Source: Variovorax sp. PMC12 (GTDB lineage: Bacteria; Pseudomonadota; Gammaproteobacteria; Burkholderiales; Burkholderiaceae_C). Taken from it: a stretch of DNA of 64,000 bases. The notes below the pieces were generated by a model, which saw nothing but the letters and a program-made list of their open reading frames with translations, was not told the origin of the DNA and searched no databases. Position 1 is the first letter of the stretch; each line of letters starts with the position of its first letter. The stretch covers positions 1,871,001 through 1,935,000 of the forward strand of contig NZ_CP027773.1 of the NCBI RefSeq assembly GCF_003019815.1, in the 5' to 3' direction. Made by a program: the position numbers and the translations under genes. This document shows positions 36,232-43,720 of the stretch, one piece after another.

Positions 36232-37485
36232 ATGAAGTCCGGACTGAGTTTTCTGATCGCCGCCCGCCGCTGCGAAATCGACGAGCTGGACCAGCTCGCG
36301 CGCACCAGCGAACTGGTCGGCGTGATCGGGCGGCTGGTGCACGCGCTGCAGCGCGAGCGCGGCATGTCGAACGTGTTCCTTGCATCGCACGGCGTGCGCC
36401 TGGCCGAGCAGCGAGCCCCGCAGATCGCCGAATGCCTGGCGCTCGAGCAGGAAGTGCGCGCCGGGTTCGACCAGCTCGAGTCCGAGCATCACCGCGGCGT
36501 CGGCTCCGGCAACGGCGCGCGGCTGTTCAGCCGCATCGCCTGGGTGCTGCCGGGGCTGGACGCCCTGCCCGCCCTGCGCCGGCGCATCGATGCGCTCGAA
36601 CTCAAGCCGTCGCAGTCGACCGCCGCCTTCGTCAAGCTCATCGCCGGCCTGCTGTCGGTCGTGTTCGAGGCGGCCGACGGCGCCACCGACCCCGAGATAT
36701 CCCGCCTCCTGGTGGCGATGTTCAACTTCATGCAGGGCAAGGAGTTTGCCGGCCAGGAGCGCGCATTCGGCGCCGCCGCGCTGGCCCAGGGCCGCAGCGA
36801 CGAAACCCGGCGCCTGCAGTGGCAGCACCTGATCGAATCGCAGGAACGATGCTTCCAGGTGTTCGTCGACTTTTCCGGCGATGCGGTGCTCGCCCTCTGG
36901 CGCGAGAGCCAGTCCGACGCCACCCTGGCCGAGCTGGAGCGCATGCGCCGCAGGGGCGCCACCTCCGCGCCCGCCGACTCCGCACTCGGCCAGGCCTGGT
37001 TCGACTGCTGCACGCGCCGCATCGACGCCATGCGCACCGTCGAAGACCGGCTCGAAGCCGACCTGCGCGCGCTCTGCAGCCACAAGACAGCCCGGGCCCG
37101 CAGCGAACTCCAGGCCTACCGGCAGGTGCTCGACACCTTGGCGCCGGAGACCGACGCCGCGCTGTTCTTCGACGACGCCGACGCGCAGGCCGCCGCGCCC
37201 GCGCAACTCGGCCGCCACCTCGAGCGCTCGGTGCTCGACATGGTGCAGGAGCAGTCGCAGCGGCTGCAGGCCATGAGCGACGAACTGCAGACCGTGCGCG
37301 CCTCGCTCAATGAACGCAAGCTCGTGGAACGCGCCAAGGGCCTGCTGATGGCGCACCGGCGCATGAGCGAGCAGGAGGCGCACAAGATGCTGCGCGAGAC
37401 CGCCATGAACCAGGGCCGCCGGCTCGTCGAAGTGGCCGAGTCGGTGCTCGCGATGGCCGACTACCTGCCCCCGCCGCCCCGCTGA
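36232..37485 (+). CDS. nasR: Nitrate-sensing NIT-ANTAR antitermination regulator (NasR-like)
   Basis: A 417-residue soluble one-component RNA-binding regulator. Residues about 15-310 form an all-helical NIT nitrate/nitrite sensor, seen in VGVIGRLVHALQRERGMSNVFLASHGV. The C-terminal ANTAR domain (about residues 350-410) reads LNERKLVERAKGLLMAHRRMSEQEAHKMLRETAM. In Klebsiella, NasR binds a two-hairpin leader and prevents termination ahead of the nitrate genes. Here it directly precedes such a leader and the nrt genes. The start at 36232 is chosen over an in-frame ATG 13 codons upstream because it gives the normal N-terminus. Confidence 0.92.
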   Translation: MKSGLSFLIAARRCEIDELDQLARTSELVGVIGRLVHALQRERGMSNVFLASHGVRLAEQRAPQIAECLALEQEVRAGFDQLESEHHRGVGSGNGARLFSRIAWVLPGLDALPALRRRIDALELKPSQSTAAFVKLIAGLLSVVFEAADGATDPEISRLLVAMFNFMQGKEFAGQERAFGAAALAQGRSDETRRLQWQHLIESQERCFQVFVDFSGDAVLALWRESQSDATLAELERMRRRGATSAPADSALGQAWFDCCTRRIDAMRTVEDRLEADLRALCSHKTARARSELQAYRQVLDTLAPETDAALFFDDADAQAAAPAQLGRHLERSVLDMVQEQSQRLQAMSDELQTVRASLNERKLVERAKGLLMAHRRMSEQEAHKMLRETAMNQGRRLVEVAESVLAMADYLPPPPR

Positions 37486-37644
37486 GGGCGTTCAATTTGG
37501 TGCGCCGCACAACAACCGTGCCTGCCGCCCGTGCACCGTCCGGATGGCGCTTCGCCCTTGCAGCGCAAGACGTTCCAGCTACTTTTCCGATAGCAGCAGA
37601 CCGCCCGGCAGGGCTGGCACACCGCTTGCAAGCAACCAGCGCAT

Positions 37645-37690
37645 AGACCTCCAGGGGTCTTCAGGCAGGCGGCACCCAACGGCGGGTGCC
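37645..37690 (+). ncRNA. ANTAR-type two-hairpin antiterminator RNA
   Basis: Hairpin 2 is a perfect 7-bp stem, GGCACCC (37671-37677) with GGGTGCC (37684-37690), closing the hexaloop AACGGC, which has A at position 1 and G at position 4 as required for ANTAR targets. Hairpin 1, AGACC/GGTCT (37645-37660), also has a hexaloop but reads TCCAGG, lacking the A1 and G4. The linker is 10 nt. The terminator begins 15 nt further on. The region 37486-37818 is otherwise without genes. Confidence 0.6.
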
Positions 37691-37705
37691 ACCCACCGAC
37701 CGGAC

Positions 37706-37775
37706 AAAGGCGTCCCCATCCCGCAAGGGCTCGTTTTCGAGCAGCCCCTGCGCGGTGCGGACGCCTTTTCGTTTT
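37706..37775 (+). terminator. Leader terminator ahead of nrtA
   Basis: AAAGGCGTCC (37706-37715) pairs with GGACGCCTTT (37759-37768), followed by T-rich TTTTCGTTTTTG. An inner GCTCG/CGAGC stem lies in the loop. It ends 44 nt before nrtA, so nrtABD expression should need antitermination by the upstream ANTAR protein. Confidence 0.75.
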
Positions 37776-37818
37776 TGTCATTGCTGTTTTTGTTTGCCTT
37801 CAACCGGAGCCCCGCCAC

Positions 37819-39063
37819 ATGACCGACCTGCTCAAAACCCGTCTCAGCCGACGCCGCGTCCTGCAAGCCGCCGCCATCGGCGCCGTGGGCATCGACCCCG
37901 CCCTGCGCGCGGCCGTCTGGGCCCAAGGCTCCGACAAGCCCGAGAAGGAAGAAGTCAAGATCGGCTTCATCCCGCTGACAGACTGCGCCAGCGTGGTCAT
38001 GGCCTCGGTGCTGGGCATCGACAAGAAGTACGGCGTGAAGATCGTGCCCAGCAAGGAAGCCAGCTGGGCCGGCGTGCGCGACAAGCTCTCCAACGGCGAC
38101 ATCGACATGGCGCACGTGCTCTACGGCCTGGTCTACGGCATGCACCTGGGCCTGAGCGGCCCGAGGAAGGACATGGCCGTGCTCATGACCCTGAACAACA
38201 ACGGCCAGGCCATCACGCTGTCGAAGAAGCTCTCCGACAAGGGCGCGGTCGACGCCGCCTCGCTGGCCAAGCTCATCGCCAGCGAGAAGCGCGAATACAC
38301 CTTCGCGCAGACCTTCCCCACCGGCACGCACGCCATGTGGCTCTACTACTGGCTCGCATCGGCCGGCATCGATCCGTTCAAGGACGTGAAGAACATCACC
38401 GTGCCGCCGCCGCAGATGGTGGCCAACATGCGCGTGGGCAACATGGACGGCTACTGCGTGGGCGAGCCCTGGGGCCAGCGTGCCATCATGGACGGCATCG
38501 GCATCACGGCCATCACCACGCAGGACATCTGGAAGGACCACCCCGAGAAGGTGCTCGGCTGCACCGCCGAGTTCACGAAGAAGTACCCGAACACCGCGCG
38601 CGCCGTGACGGCCGCCATCCTCGAAGCCAGCAAGTGGATCGACGCCGGCCTGCAGAACAAGAACAAGATGGCCGAGACCATCGCCGACAAGAGCTACGTC
38701 AACACCAGCGTGGACGCCATCAACCAGCGCATCCTGGGCCGCTACACCAACGGCCTGGGCAAGAGCTGGGACGACCCCAACCACATGAAGTTCTACAACG
38801 CCGGTGCCGTGAACTTCCCGTACCTGTCGGACGGCATGTGGTTCCTCACGCAGCACAAGCGCTGGGGCCTGCTGAAGGAACACCCCGACTACCTGAAGGT
38901 GGCCACCGAGATCAACCGCATCGACATCTACAAGCAGGCCGCCGCCGCCACGCAGACGCCGGTGCCCAAGGACCCGATGCGCACCAGCAAGCTGTTCGAC
39001 GGCTCTGTCTGGGACGGCAAGGATCCGAAAAAGTACGCCGAGTCGTTCAAGCTTCATGCCTGA
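37819..39063 (+). CDS. nrtA: Nitrate ABC transporter substrate-binding protein
   Basis: A 414-residue nitrate-binding protein of the NrtA/NasF family. The N-terminus has a twin-arginine-like signal (LSRRRVLQAAAIGAVGIDPALRAAVWAQG). The mature domain includes IGFIPLTDCASVVMASVLGIDKKYGV and MDGYCVGEPWGQRAIMDGIG, typical for nitrate and bicarbonate binders. Regulation is probably by the leader RNA just upstream. It is followed by nrtB 10 nt later. Confidence 0.93.
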   Translation: MTDLLKTRLSRRRVLQAAAIGAVGIDPALRAAVWAQGSDKPEKEEVKIGFIPLTDCASVVMASVLGIDKKYGVKIVPSKEASWAGVRDKLSNGDIDMAHVLYGLVYGMHLGLSGPRKDMAVLMTLNNNGQAITLSKKLSDKGAVDAASLAKLIASEKREYTFAQTFPTGTHAMWLYYWLASAGIDPFKDVKNITVPPPQMVANMRVGNMDGYCVGEPWGQRAIMDGIGITAITTQDIWKDHPEKVLGCTAEFTKKYPNTARAVTAAILEASKWIDAGLQNKNKMAETIADKSYVNTSVDAINQRILGRYTNGLGKSWDDPNHMKFYNAGAVNFPYLSDGMWFLTQHKRWGLLKEHPDYLKVATEINRIDIYKQAAAATQTPVPKDPMRTSKLFDGSVWDGKDPKKYAESFKLHA

Positions 39064-39073
39064 GGAGAACACC

Positions 39074-39997
39074 ATGGTCAGCGCAGTCTTTCATTCGCCG
39101 CTCGAAGCGACCACCGCACAGGTGACGCAGGTGGCCCCTTCCGTCGCCGCCAGGCCGGCAGCGCCAAAGCCGACACCCGCTCCGGCGCCCGAGACCCGGG
39201 TGCGCGCGCCCATCGACCTGCGCGCATTCTGGATGCGCGTGCTGCCGCCGCTGGCGGGCTTCGGCCTGCTGCTGCTGATCTGGGAAGTGGTGGCCATGAA
39301 AAGCACCACCGGCTTTCCCACGCCCGCGGCCACCTGGCAGCAGGCCGTGACGGTGTTCAGCGATCCGTTCTACAGCAAGGGGCCGAACGACCAGGGCGTG
39401 GGCTGGAACGTGCTGTCGTCGCTGCAGCGCGTGGCGCTGGGCTTCGGGCTGGCGGCGCTGGTCGGCATTCCGGCGGGCTTTGCCATCGGCCGCTTCGAGT
39501 TCCTCTCGCGCATGTTCAACCCGCTGATCAGCCTGCTGCGCCCCGTGTCGCCGCTGGCCTGGCTGCCCATCGGCCTGCTGGTGTTCAAGGGCGCCAACCC
39601 GGCCGCGATCTGGACCATCTTCATCTGCTCGATCTGGCCGATGGTCATCAACACCGCCGTGGGCGTGCAGCGCGTGCCCAGCGACTACATGAACGTGGCC
39701 AAGGTGCTGAACCTCAGCGAGTGGAAGATCCTCACCAAGATCCTGTTCCCCGCCGTGCTGCCCTACATGCTGACCGGCGTGCGGCTGGCCGTGGGCACCG
39801 CGTGGCTGGTGATCGTGGCCGCCGAGATGCTCACGGGCGGCGTCGGCATCGGCTTCTGGGTGTGGGACGAGTGGAACAACCTCAACGTCGCCAACATCAT
39901 CATCGCGATCTTCGTGATCGGCATCGTAGGCCTGGTGCTGGAGTTCGCGCTCATCAAGCTCGCAACGGCATTCACGTTCGAAGAGGTGAAGTCATGA
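39074..39997 (+). CDS. nrtB: Nitrate ABC transporter permease
   Basis: A 307-residue inner-membrane permease. It has five or six helices and the EAA-type loop MNVAKVLNLSEWKILTKILFPAVLPYMLTGVRLAVGTAW near residue 215. The N-terminal 50 residues are Ala/Pro-rich and cytoplasmic. The start at 39074 has a GAGGAG site 4 nt upstream, which decides against the frame's earlier start. Its stop shares ATGA with a 20-codon micro-ORF. Confidence 0.93.
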   Translation: MVSAVFHSPLEATTAQVTQVAPSVAARPAAPKPTPAPAPETRVRAPIDLRAFWMRVLPPLAGFGLLLLIWEVVAMKSTTGFPTPAATWQQAVTVFSDPFYSKGPNDQGVGWNVLSSLQRVALGFGLAALVGIPAGFAIGRFEFLSRMFNPLISLLRPVSPLAWLPIGLLVFKGANPAAIWTIFICSIWPMVINTAVGVQRVPSDYMNVAKVLNLSEWKILTKILFPAVLPYMLTGVRLAVGTAWLVIVAAEMLTGGVGIGFWVWDEWNNLNVANIIIAIFVIGIVGLVLEFALIKLATAFTFEEVKS

Positions 39998-40056
39998 GCC
40001 GCACGGCCGCTCCGAAGGCGAATACCGCAGCGCTGCTGCGCGGAGGTTTCCAATGA
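39994..40056 (+). CDS. 20-codon micro-ORF bridging nrtB and nrtD
   Basis: MSRTAAPKANTAALLRGGFQ begins with an ATG that overlaps the nrtB TGA (ATGA) and ends with a TGA that overlaps the nrtD ATG (ATGA). Its codons contain CGGAGG, the likely ribosome binding site of nrtD. Such exact double overlap suggests ribosomes re-initiate through it, tying nrtD output to nrtB; the peptide itself need not matter. Confidence 0.5.
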   Translation: MSRTAAPKANTAALLRGGFQ

Positions 40057-40862
40057 TCGACGACAGCAAGTACATCGAGATCCACGGCGTCGAGCAGGCG
40101 TTCAAGACGCCCAAGGGCCGCTTCGTCGCGCTGCGCGACGTGAACCTGAACGTGGCCAAGGGCGAGTTCATCACGCTCATCGGGCACTCGGGCTGCGGCA
40201 AGTCGACGCTGCTGAACCTGATCGCCGGGCTCACCACGCCCACTCAGGGTGCGCTGCTGTGCGCCAACAAGGAAATCAAAGGGCCCGGCCCCGAGCGCGC
40301 GGTGGTGTTCCAGAACCACTCGCTGCTGCCCTGGCTCACCTGCTTCGAGAACGTGTACCTGGCGGTCGAGCGGGTGTTCGCCGCCACGGAAAGCAAGGCG
40401 CAGTTGCGCCAGCGCACCGACGCCGCGCTGGCGCTGGTCGGCCTCACGCCCGCCGCGCAGAAGCGGCCCGGCGAGATCTCCGGCGGCATGAAGCAGCGCG
40501 TGGGCATTGCGCGCGCGCTGTCGATGGAGCCCAAGGTGCTGCTGATGGACGAGCCTTTCGGCGCGCTCGACGCCCTCACCCGCGCCAAGCTGCAGGACGA
40601 GCTGCTCGCCATCGTGCAGAAGACGCACAGCACCGTCGTCATGGTGACGCACGACGTGGACGAGGCCGTGCTGCTGAGCGACCGCATCGTGATGCTGAGC
40701 AACGGCCCGGCCGCCACCATCGGCGACGTGCTTTCGGTGGGCATTCCGCGCCCGCGCAACCGGGTCGAGCTGGCGGAAGACCCCGTCTACGTGCACGCCC
40801 GCAAGGCGGTGATCGACTTCCTCTACACGCGCCAGGCGCACGTGGAGAAGGCCGCGGCCTGA
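40053..40862 (+). CDS. nrtD: Nitrate ABC transporter ATP-binding protein
   Basis: A 269-residue ATPase of the nitrate/taurine type importer. Walker A GHSGCGKSTLLNLI lies near residue 46, the signature region is ISGGMKQRVGIARALS, and Walker B is VLLMDEPFGALDALTRAKLQ. There is no fused nitrate-binding domain as in cyanobacterial NrtC. The gene ends 28 nt before the converging ANTAR-PilJ gene. Confidence 0.93.
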   Translation: MIDDSKYIEIHGVEQAFKTPKGRFVALRDVNLNVAKGEFITLIGHSGCGKSTLLNLIAGLTTPTQGALLCANKEIKGPGPERAVVFQNHSLLPWLTCFENVYLAVERVFAATESKAQLRQRTDAALALVGLTPAAQKRPGEISGGMKQRVGIARALSMEPKVLLMDEPFGALDALTRAKLQDELLAIVQKTHSTVVMVTHDVDEAVLLSDRIVMLSNGPAATIGDVLSVGIPRPRNRVELAEDPVYVHARKAVIDFLYTRQAHVEKAAA

Positions 40863-40890
40863 CGCTGCGCGAGCGCCAGCACCAACGGCG

Positions 40891-42168
40891 TCACGACATG
40901 ATGACCTGGAGGCTGTGCTCGTACGAGGCCGTGAGGCGCTCGAAGGTGTCGACCAGCGCGTCGCTTGAACGCACCAGCGTGGCGCGGCCGTCGGCGCTGT
41001 CGAGCGCCTGCACGCCGCCGACCAGCCGCAGCCATTCGTCGCGCGCGCTGGCCAGCGCGGCGCGGATCTCGGCGGTGCTCAGCGGCGCATGCTCCAGCTC
41101 GAGCAATGCGGCCTCGAACTCGGCCATGGTCGGCACCAGCCGCGCGTTCGCTGCCTTCTCTTTCAGCGCGGCGGCCAGCAGCGCGTCCTTGGCCAGCCGC
41201 TGCGCCCGCATGCGCTGCCGCCCGCAGATGTTGACGATGCGCAGCGCGCGCCGCGCGCCCGAGGTTTCGAGCGCCTCGGTCAGGGCCTCGGCGGCGCGGA
41301 GCAATACTTCCGCGCGCTGGTCGATGTCGGCCAGCCCCGCCGCCGACGGCCGCGCGGCCAGGGCAGCGGCCAGCCCGCTCCAAGCGGCCTGCGCATCCCC
41401 CAACGCCTGCGCGCCGGCCGCCCCGAGCCCGAGGGCGGCCAGATGATCGAGGTTCTGCTGCACCCGCTCGGCCGACTGCGTGCGCAGCAACCGCGCCCGC
41501 TGCGCGTCGATGCCGCCGAGCAACTGCGCCGCCACGCGCACCAGCCGCTGCGAGAGCATGCGCAGCTGCCCGGCCCGGTTGATCGCGTCGGCCCACTGCG
41601 CCGCCTCGATGACCGATCGCGAAACCTCGCCCAGACGCAGGTTGGCATGCATCGCGGCGCCGCGCAGCAGGCCGAAGGCCTCGTCCTCGCCGATGCCGCG
41701 CGCGGACATCAGCAGACCCTTGGCCCGGTCGACCCACTTGCGCTCGTCCATGCGGGTGCGCAGGCTCTCCAGTTCGGTGCGCAAGGCGGCCTCGCGCTGC
41801 CAGCGGGACCGGGCGCGGGCGATCAACGCGGCGAGCGATGCCGCATCGACGGCATCGGCCTGCAACCACGCATGCACGCCGAGCGCGACCAGTTCTTCAT
41901 GCTGCGCGCCGCCCAACGGCGCGCTGACAAGGCTCAGCGCGCACGGCGGCAGGCCGGCCCACGTGCGCAAGGCATCGAACAGCGCGGGCGCGGGCGCAGG
42001 CAGGCAGATCAGGGCCTGCCGGGGCCCCAGCGCCTCGACCTGCCGCGCGAAGCTGCCGCAATCCGCGCAGCCGAGCACGTCGAGACCCGCGCCGGACAGC
42101 GCCCGCGCAAGCGCCTCGGGCAGCACGAGGCCGGCGGGTTCATCGGGCAGGACAACGAGAAGGGACAT
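40891..42168 (-). CDS. Receiver-like, ANTAR and PilJ/NarX-type sensor fusion regulator
   Basis: A 425-residue soluble protein. Residues 1-115 resemble a NasT-type degenerate receiver (MSLLVVLPDEPAG; the usual phospho-Asp triad is not evident). Residues about 130-190 are an ANTAR domain (MDERKWVDRAKGLLMSARGIGEDEAFGLLRG). Residues about 193-425 resemble the PilJ/NarX ligand domain, with two P-box-like runs, INRAGQLRMLSQRLVR (196-211) and VNICGRQRMRAQRLAK (312-327). In NarX the P-box binds nitrate and lies outside the membrane; here no membrane helix or signal is seen. It probably senses nitrate or nitrite in the cytoplasm and controls antitermination. The start at 42168 is chosen by family length; an 85-codon upstream open frame is rejected. 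Confidence 0.8.
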   Translation of the reverse strand: MSLLVVLPDEPAGLVLPEALARALSGAGLDVLGCADCGSFARQVEALGPRQALICLPAPAPALFDALRTWAGLPPCALSLVSAPLGGAQHEELVALGVHAWLQADAVDAASLAALIARARSRWQREAALRTELESLRTRMDERKWVDRAKGLLMSARGIGEDEAFGLLRGAAMHANLRLGEVSRSVIEAAQWADAINRAGQLRMLSQRLVRVAAQLLGGIDAQRARLLRTQSAERVQQNLDHLAALGLGAAGAQALGDAQAAWSGLAAALAARPSAAGLADIDQRAEVLLRAAEALTEALETSGARRALRIVNICGRQRMRAQRLAKDALLAAALKEKAANARLVPTMAEFEAALLELEHAPLSTAEIRAALASARDEWLRLVGGVQALDSADGRATLVRSSDALVDTFERLTASYEHSLQVIMS

Positions 42169-42338
42169 CTTGGGGAAGCGGTGTGGGAGCGCACCGCGAG
42201 CATAGGCCACACCCGCGCACACTTGCGGGCACGCCTCTTGCATGAAACGGAGCGCGGTGTAACGAAGCACCGCTTTGGTGACGAGGCTGCAGGTTCCTGC
42301 GGCCGGCCCGGCAATCCACTCGCCGTGCACACCCCCAC

Positions 42339-42360
42339 GCCGACAGCGTCCGCTGCCGGC
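42339..42360. other. Hairpin in ANTAR-PilJ / narK divergent region
   Basis: GCCGACAGC (42339-42347) and GCTGCCGGC (42352-42360) form a 9-position stem with one mismatch and a GTCC loop. It lies in the 266 bp divergent region 42169-42434. I find no convincing ANTAR hexaloop here. Confidence 0.3.
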
Positions 42361-42434
42361 ACTCCGCCCCCAACCCCGTCCGTCGACACGACCTCTCCAG
42401 GGTCGCGCCGCGGCTTTTCGCATCTTTGAACGCC

Positions 42435-43700
42435 ATGTCCAGCTTCAGGAATTTCTTGCAATCAGGCCACAGCCCGACACTGTTCGCGGCCTTCCTGTAC
42501 TTCTCGTTCTCCTGCTGCATCTGGGTGCTCAACGGCGCAATGGCGCCCTTCATCGGCGAGACCTTCGATCTGTCGCCCGCCCAGAAGGGCCTGATGCTGT
42601 CGGTGCCCATCATCGCCGGCGCGCTGATGCGCTTTCCGCTGGGCATCCTCTCGCAGTACATCGGCCGCAAGAAGGCCACGCTGGTCGAGATGGCGCTGAT
42701 CGCGGTGGCGATGCTGTTCGGCTTCTTCTTCGTCAAGAGCTTCAACGACCTGCTCGCCATGGGCGTGCTGCTGGGCATTGCAGGCGCGAGCTTCGGCGTC
42801 GCGCTGTCGCTGGGCTCGGGCTGGTTCCCGCCGCAGCACAAGGGCCTGGCCATGGGCCTGGTGGGCGCGGGCAACGTGGGCACGGCGGTGTCGGTGCTGG
42901 TGGCGCCGCCGCTGGCGAACTGGCTGGGCTGGCAGGCGGTGTACGGCGTGGCCGCGGTCGCCATCCTCATTCCGATGGTCGTGATGGTGGTGTTCGCCAA
43001 GGAGCCGCCGGACGTGAACGCCCATTCGAGCTTCCGCGAGCACATTGCCTGCCTGTTCGAGAAGGACGGCTGGGTGTTCAGCCTGATCTACGGCGTGACC
43101 TTCGGCGGCTTCATCGGCCTGACCACCTTCCTGCCCTCCTACTACTACGACCAGTTCGGCGTGAGCAAGGTGCAGGCGGGCCAGCTGACCATGCTCGCCG
43201 CCTTCATGGGCGCGGCGGTGCGCATCGCGGGCGGCTGGATCTCCGACCGCTGGGGCGGCGTGAACACGCTGACGGTGGTGCTGCTGGTGGTGGCCGTGAG
43301 CCTCGTGCTGGTGGGTTTCTCTTCAGGCTCGCTGGCCGTCACCACGCTGGTGCTGATCGTCTGCTTCGCCGCACTCGGCGCGGGCAACGGCGCACTGTTC
43401 CAGCTGGTGCCGTTGCGCTGGCCCGCGAGCACGGCCGTGGCCGGCTCGATGATCGGCGAGATCGGCGCGCTGGGCGGCGGCCTCGTGCCCAACGCCATGG
43501 GCCTTTCGAAGCAGTACATGGGCAGCTATCTCTGGGGGTTCGTCTTCTTCGCGGCGCTGTCGCTGGTGATGCTGGGCGTGATGCGCGTGATGCAGATCCG
43601 CTGGACGCGCACCTGGGCCGAAAAAGGCGGCCGTGCGCGCGTCACGACGCCGCACAACCCTGCCGCCACCACCCATGTACGCAAGGCGGCCCGCCCATGA
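42435..43700 (+). CDS. narK: NarK/NasA-type nitrate/nitrite MFS transporter
   Basis: A 421-residue, 12-helix transporter of the nitrate/nitrite porter family. Nitrate-signature glycine motifs are AMGLVGAGNVGTAVSVLVAPPLA near residue 140 and AALGAGNGALFQLVPLRWP near 315, with the conserved Arg in LMRFPLGILSQYIGRKKA. It starts at ATG 42435; a TTG three codons earlier is less likely. It gives a second nitrate entry route beside NrtABD. Confidence 0.92.
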   Translation: MSSFRNFLQSGHSPTLFAAFLYFSFSCCIWVLNGAMAPFIGETFDLSPAQKGLMLSVPIIAGALMRFPLGILSQYIGRKKATLVEMALIAVAMLFGFFFVKSFNDLLAMGVLLGIAGASFGVALSLGSGWFPPQHKGLAMGLVGAGNVGTAVSVLVAPPLANWLGWQAVYGVAAVAILIPMVVMVVFAKEPPDVNAHSSFREHIACLFEKDGWVFSLIYGVTFGGFIGLTTFLPSYYYDQFGVSKVQAGQLTMLAAFMGAAVRIAGGWISDRWGGVNTLTVVLLVVAVSLVLVGFSSGSLAVTTLVLIVCFAALGAGNGALFQLVPLRWPASTAVAGSMIGEIGALGGGLVPNAMGLSKQYMGSYLWGFVFFAALSLVMLGVMRVMQIRWTRTWAEKGGRARVTTPHNPAATTHVRKAARP

Positions 43701-43720
43701 CTCGCCCCGCCCGCATCCGC

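Noticed and set aside
42169..42434. Possible second ANTAR leader before narK
   Set aside because: Hairpins are present, but none has a six-base loop with A1 and G4, and no terminator with a T run was found.
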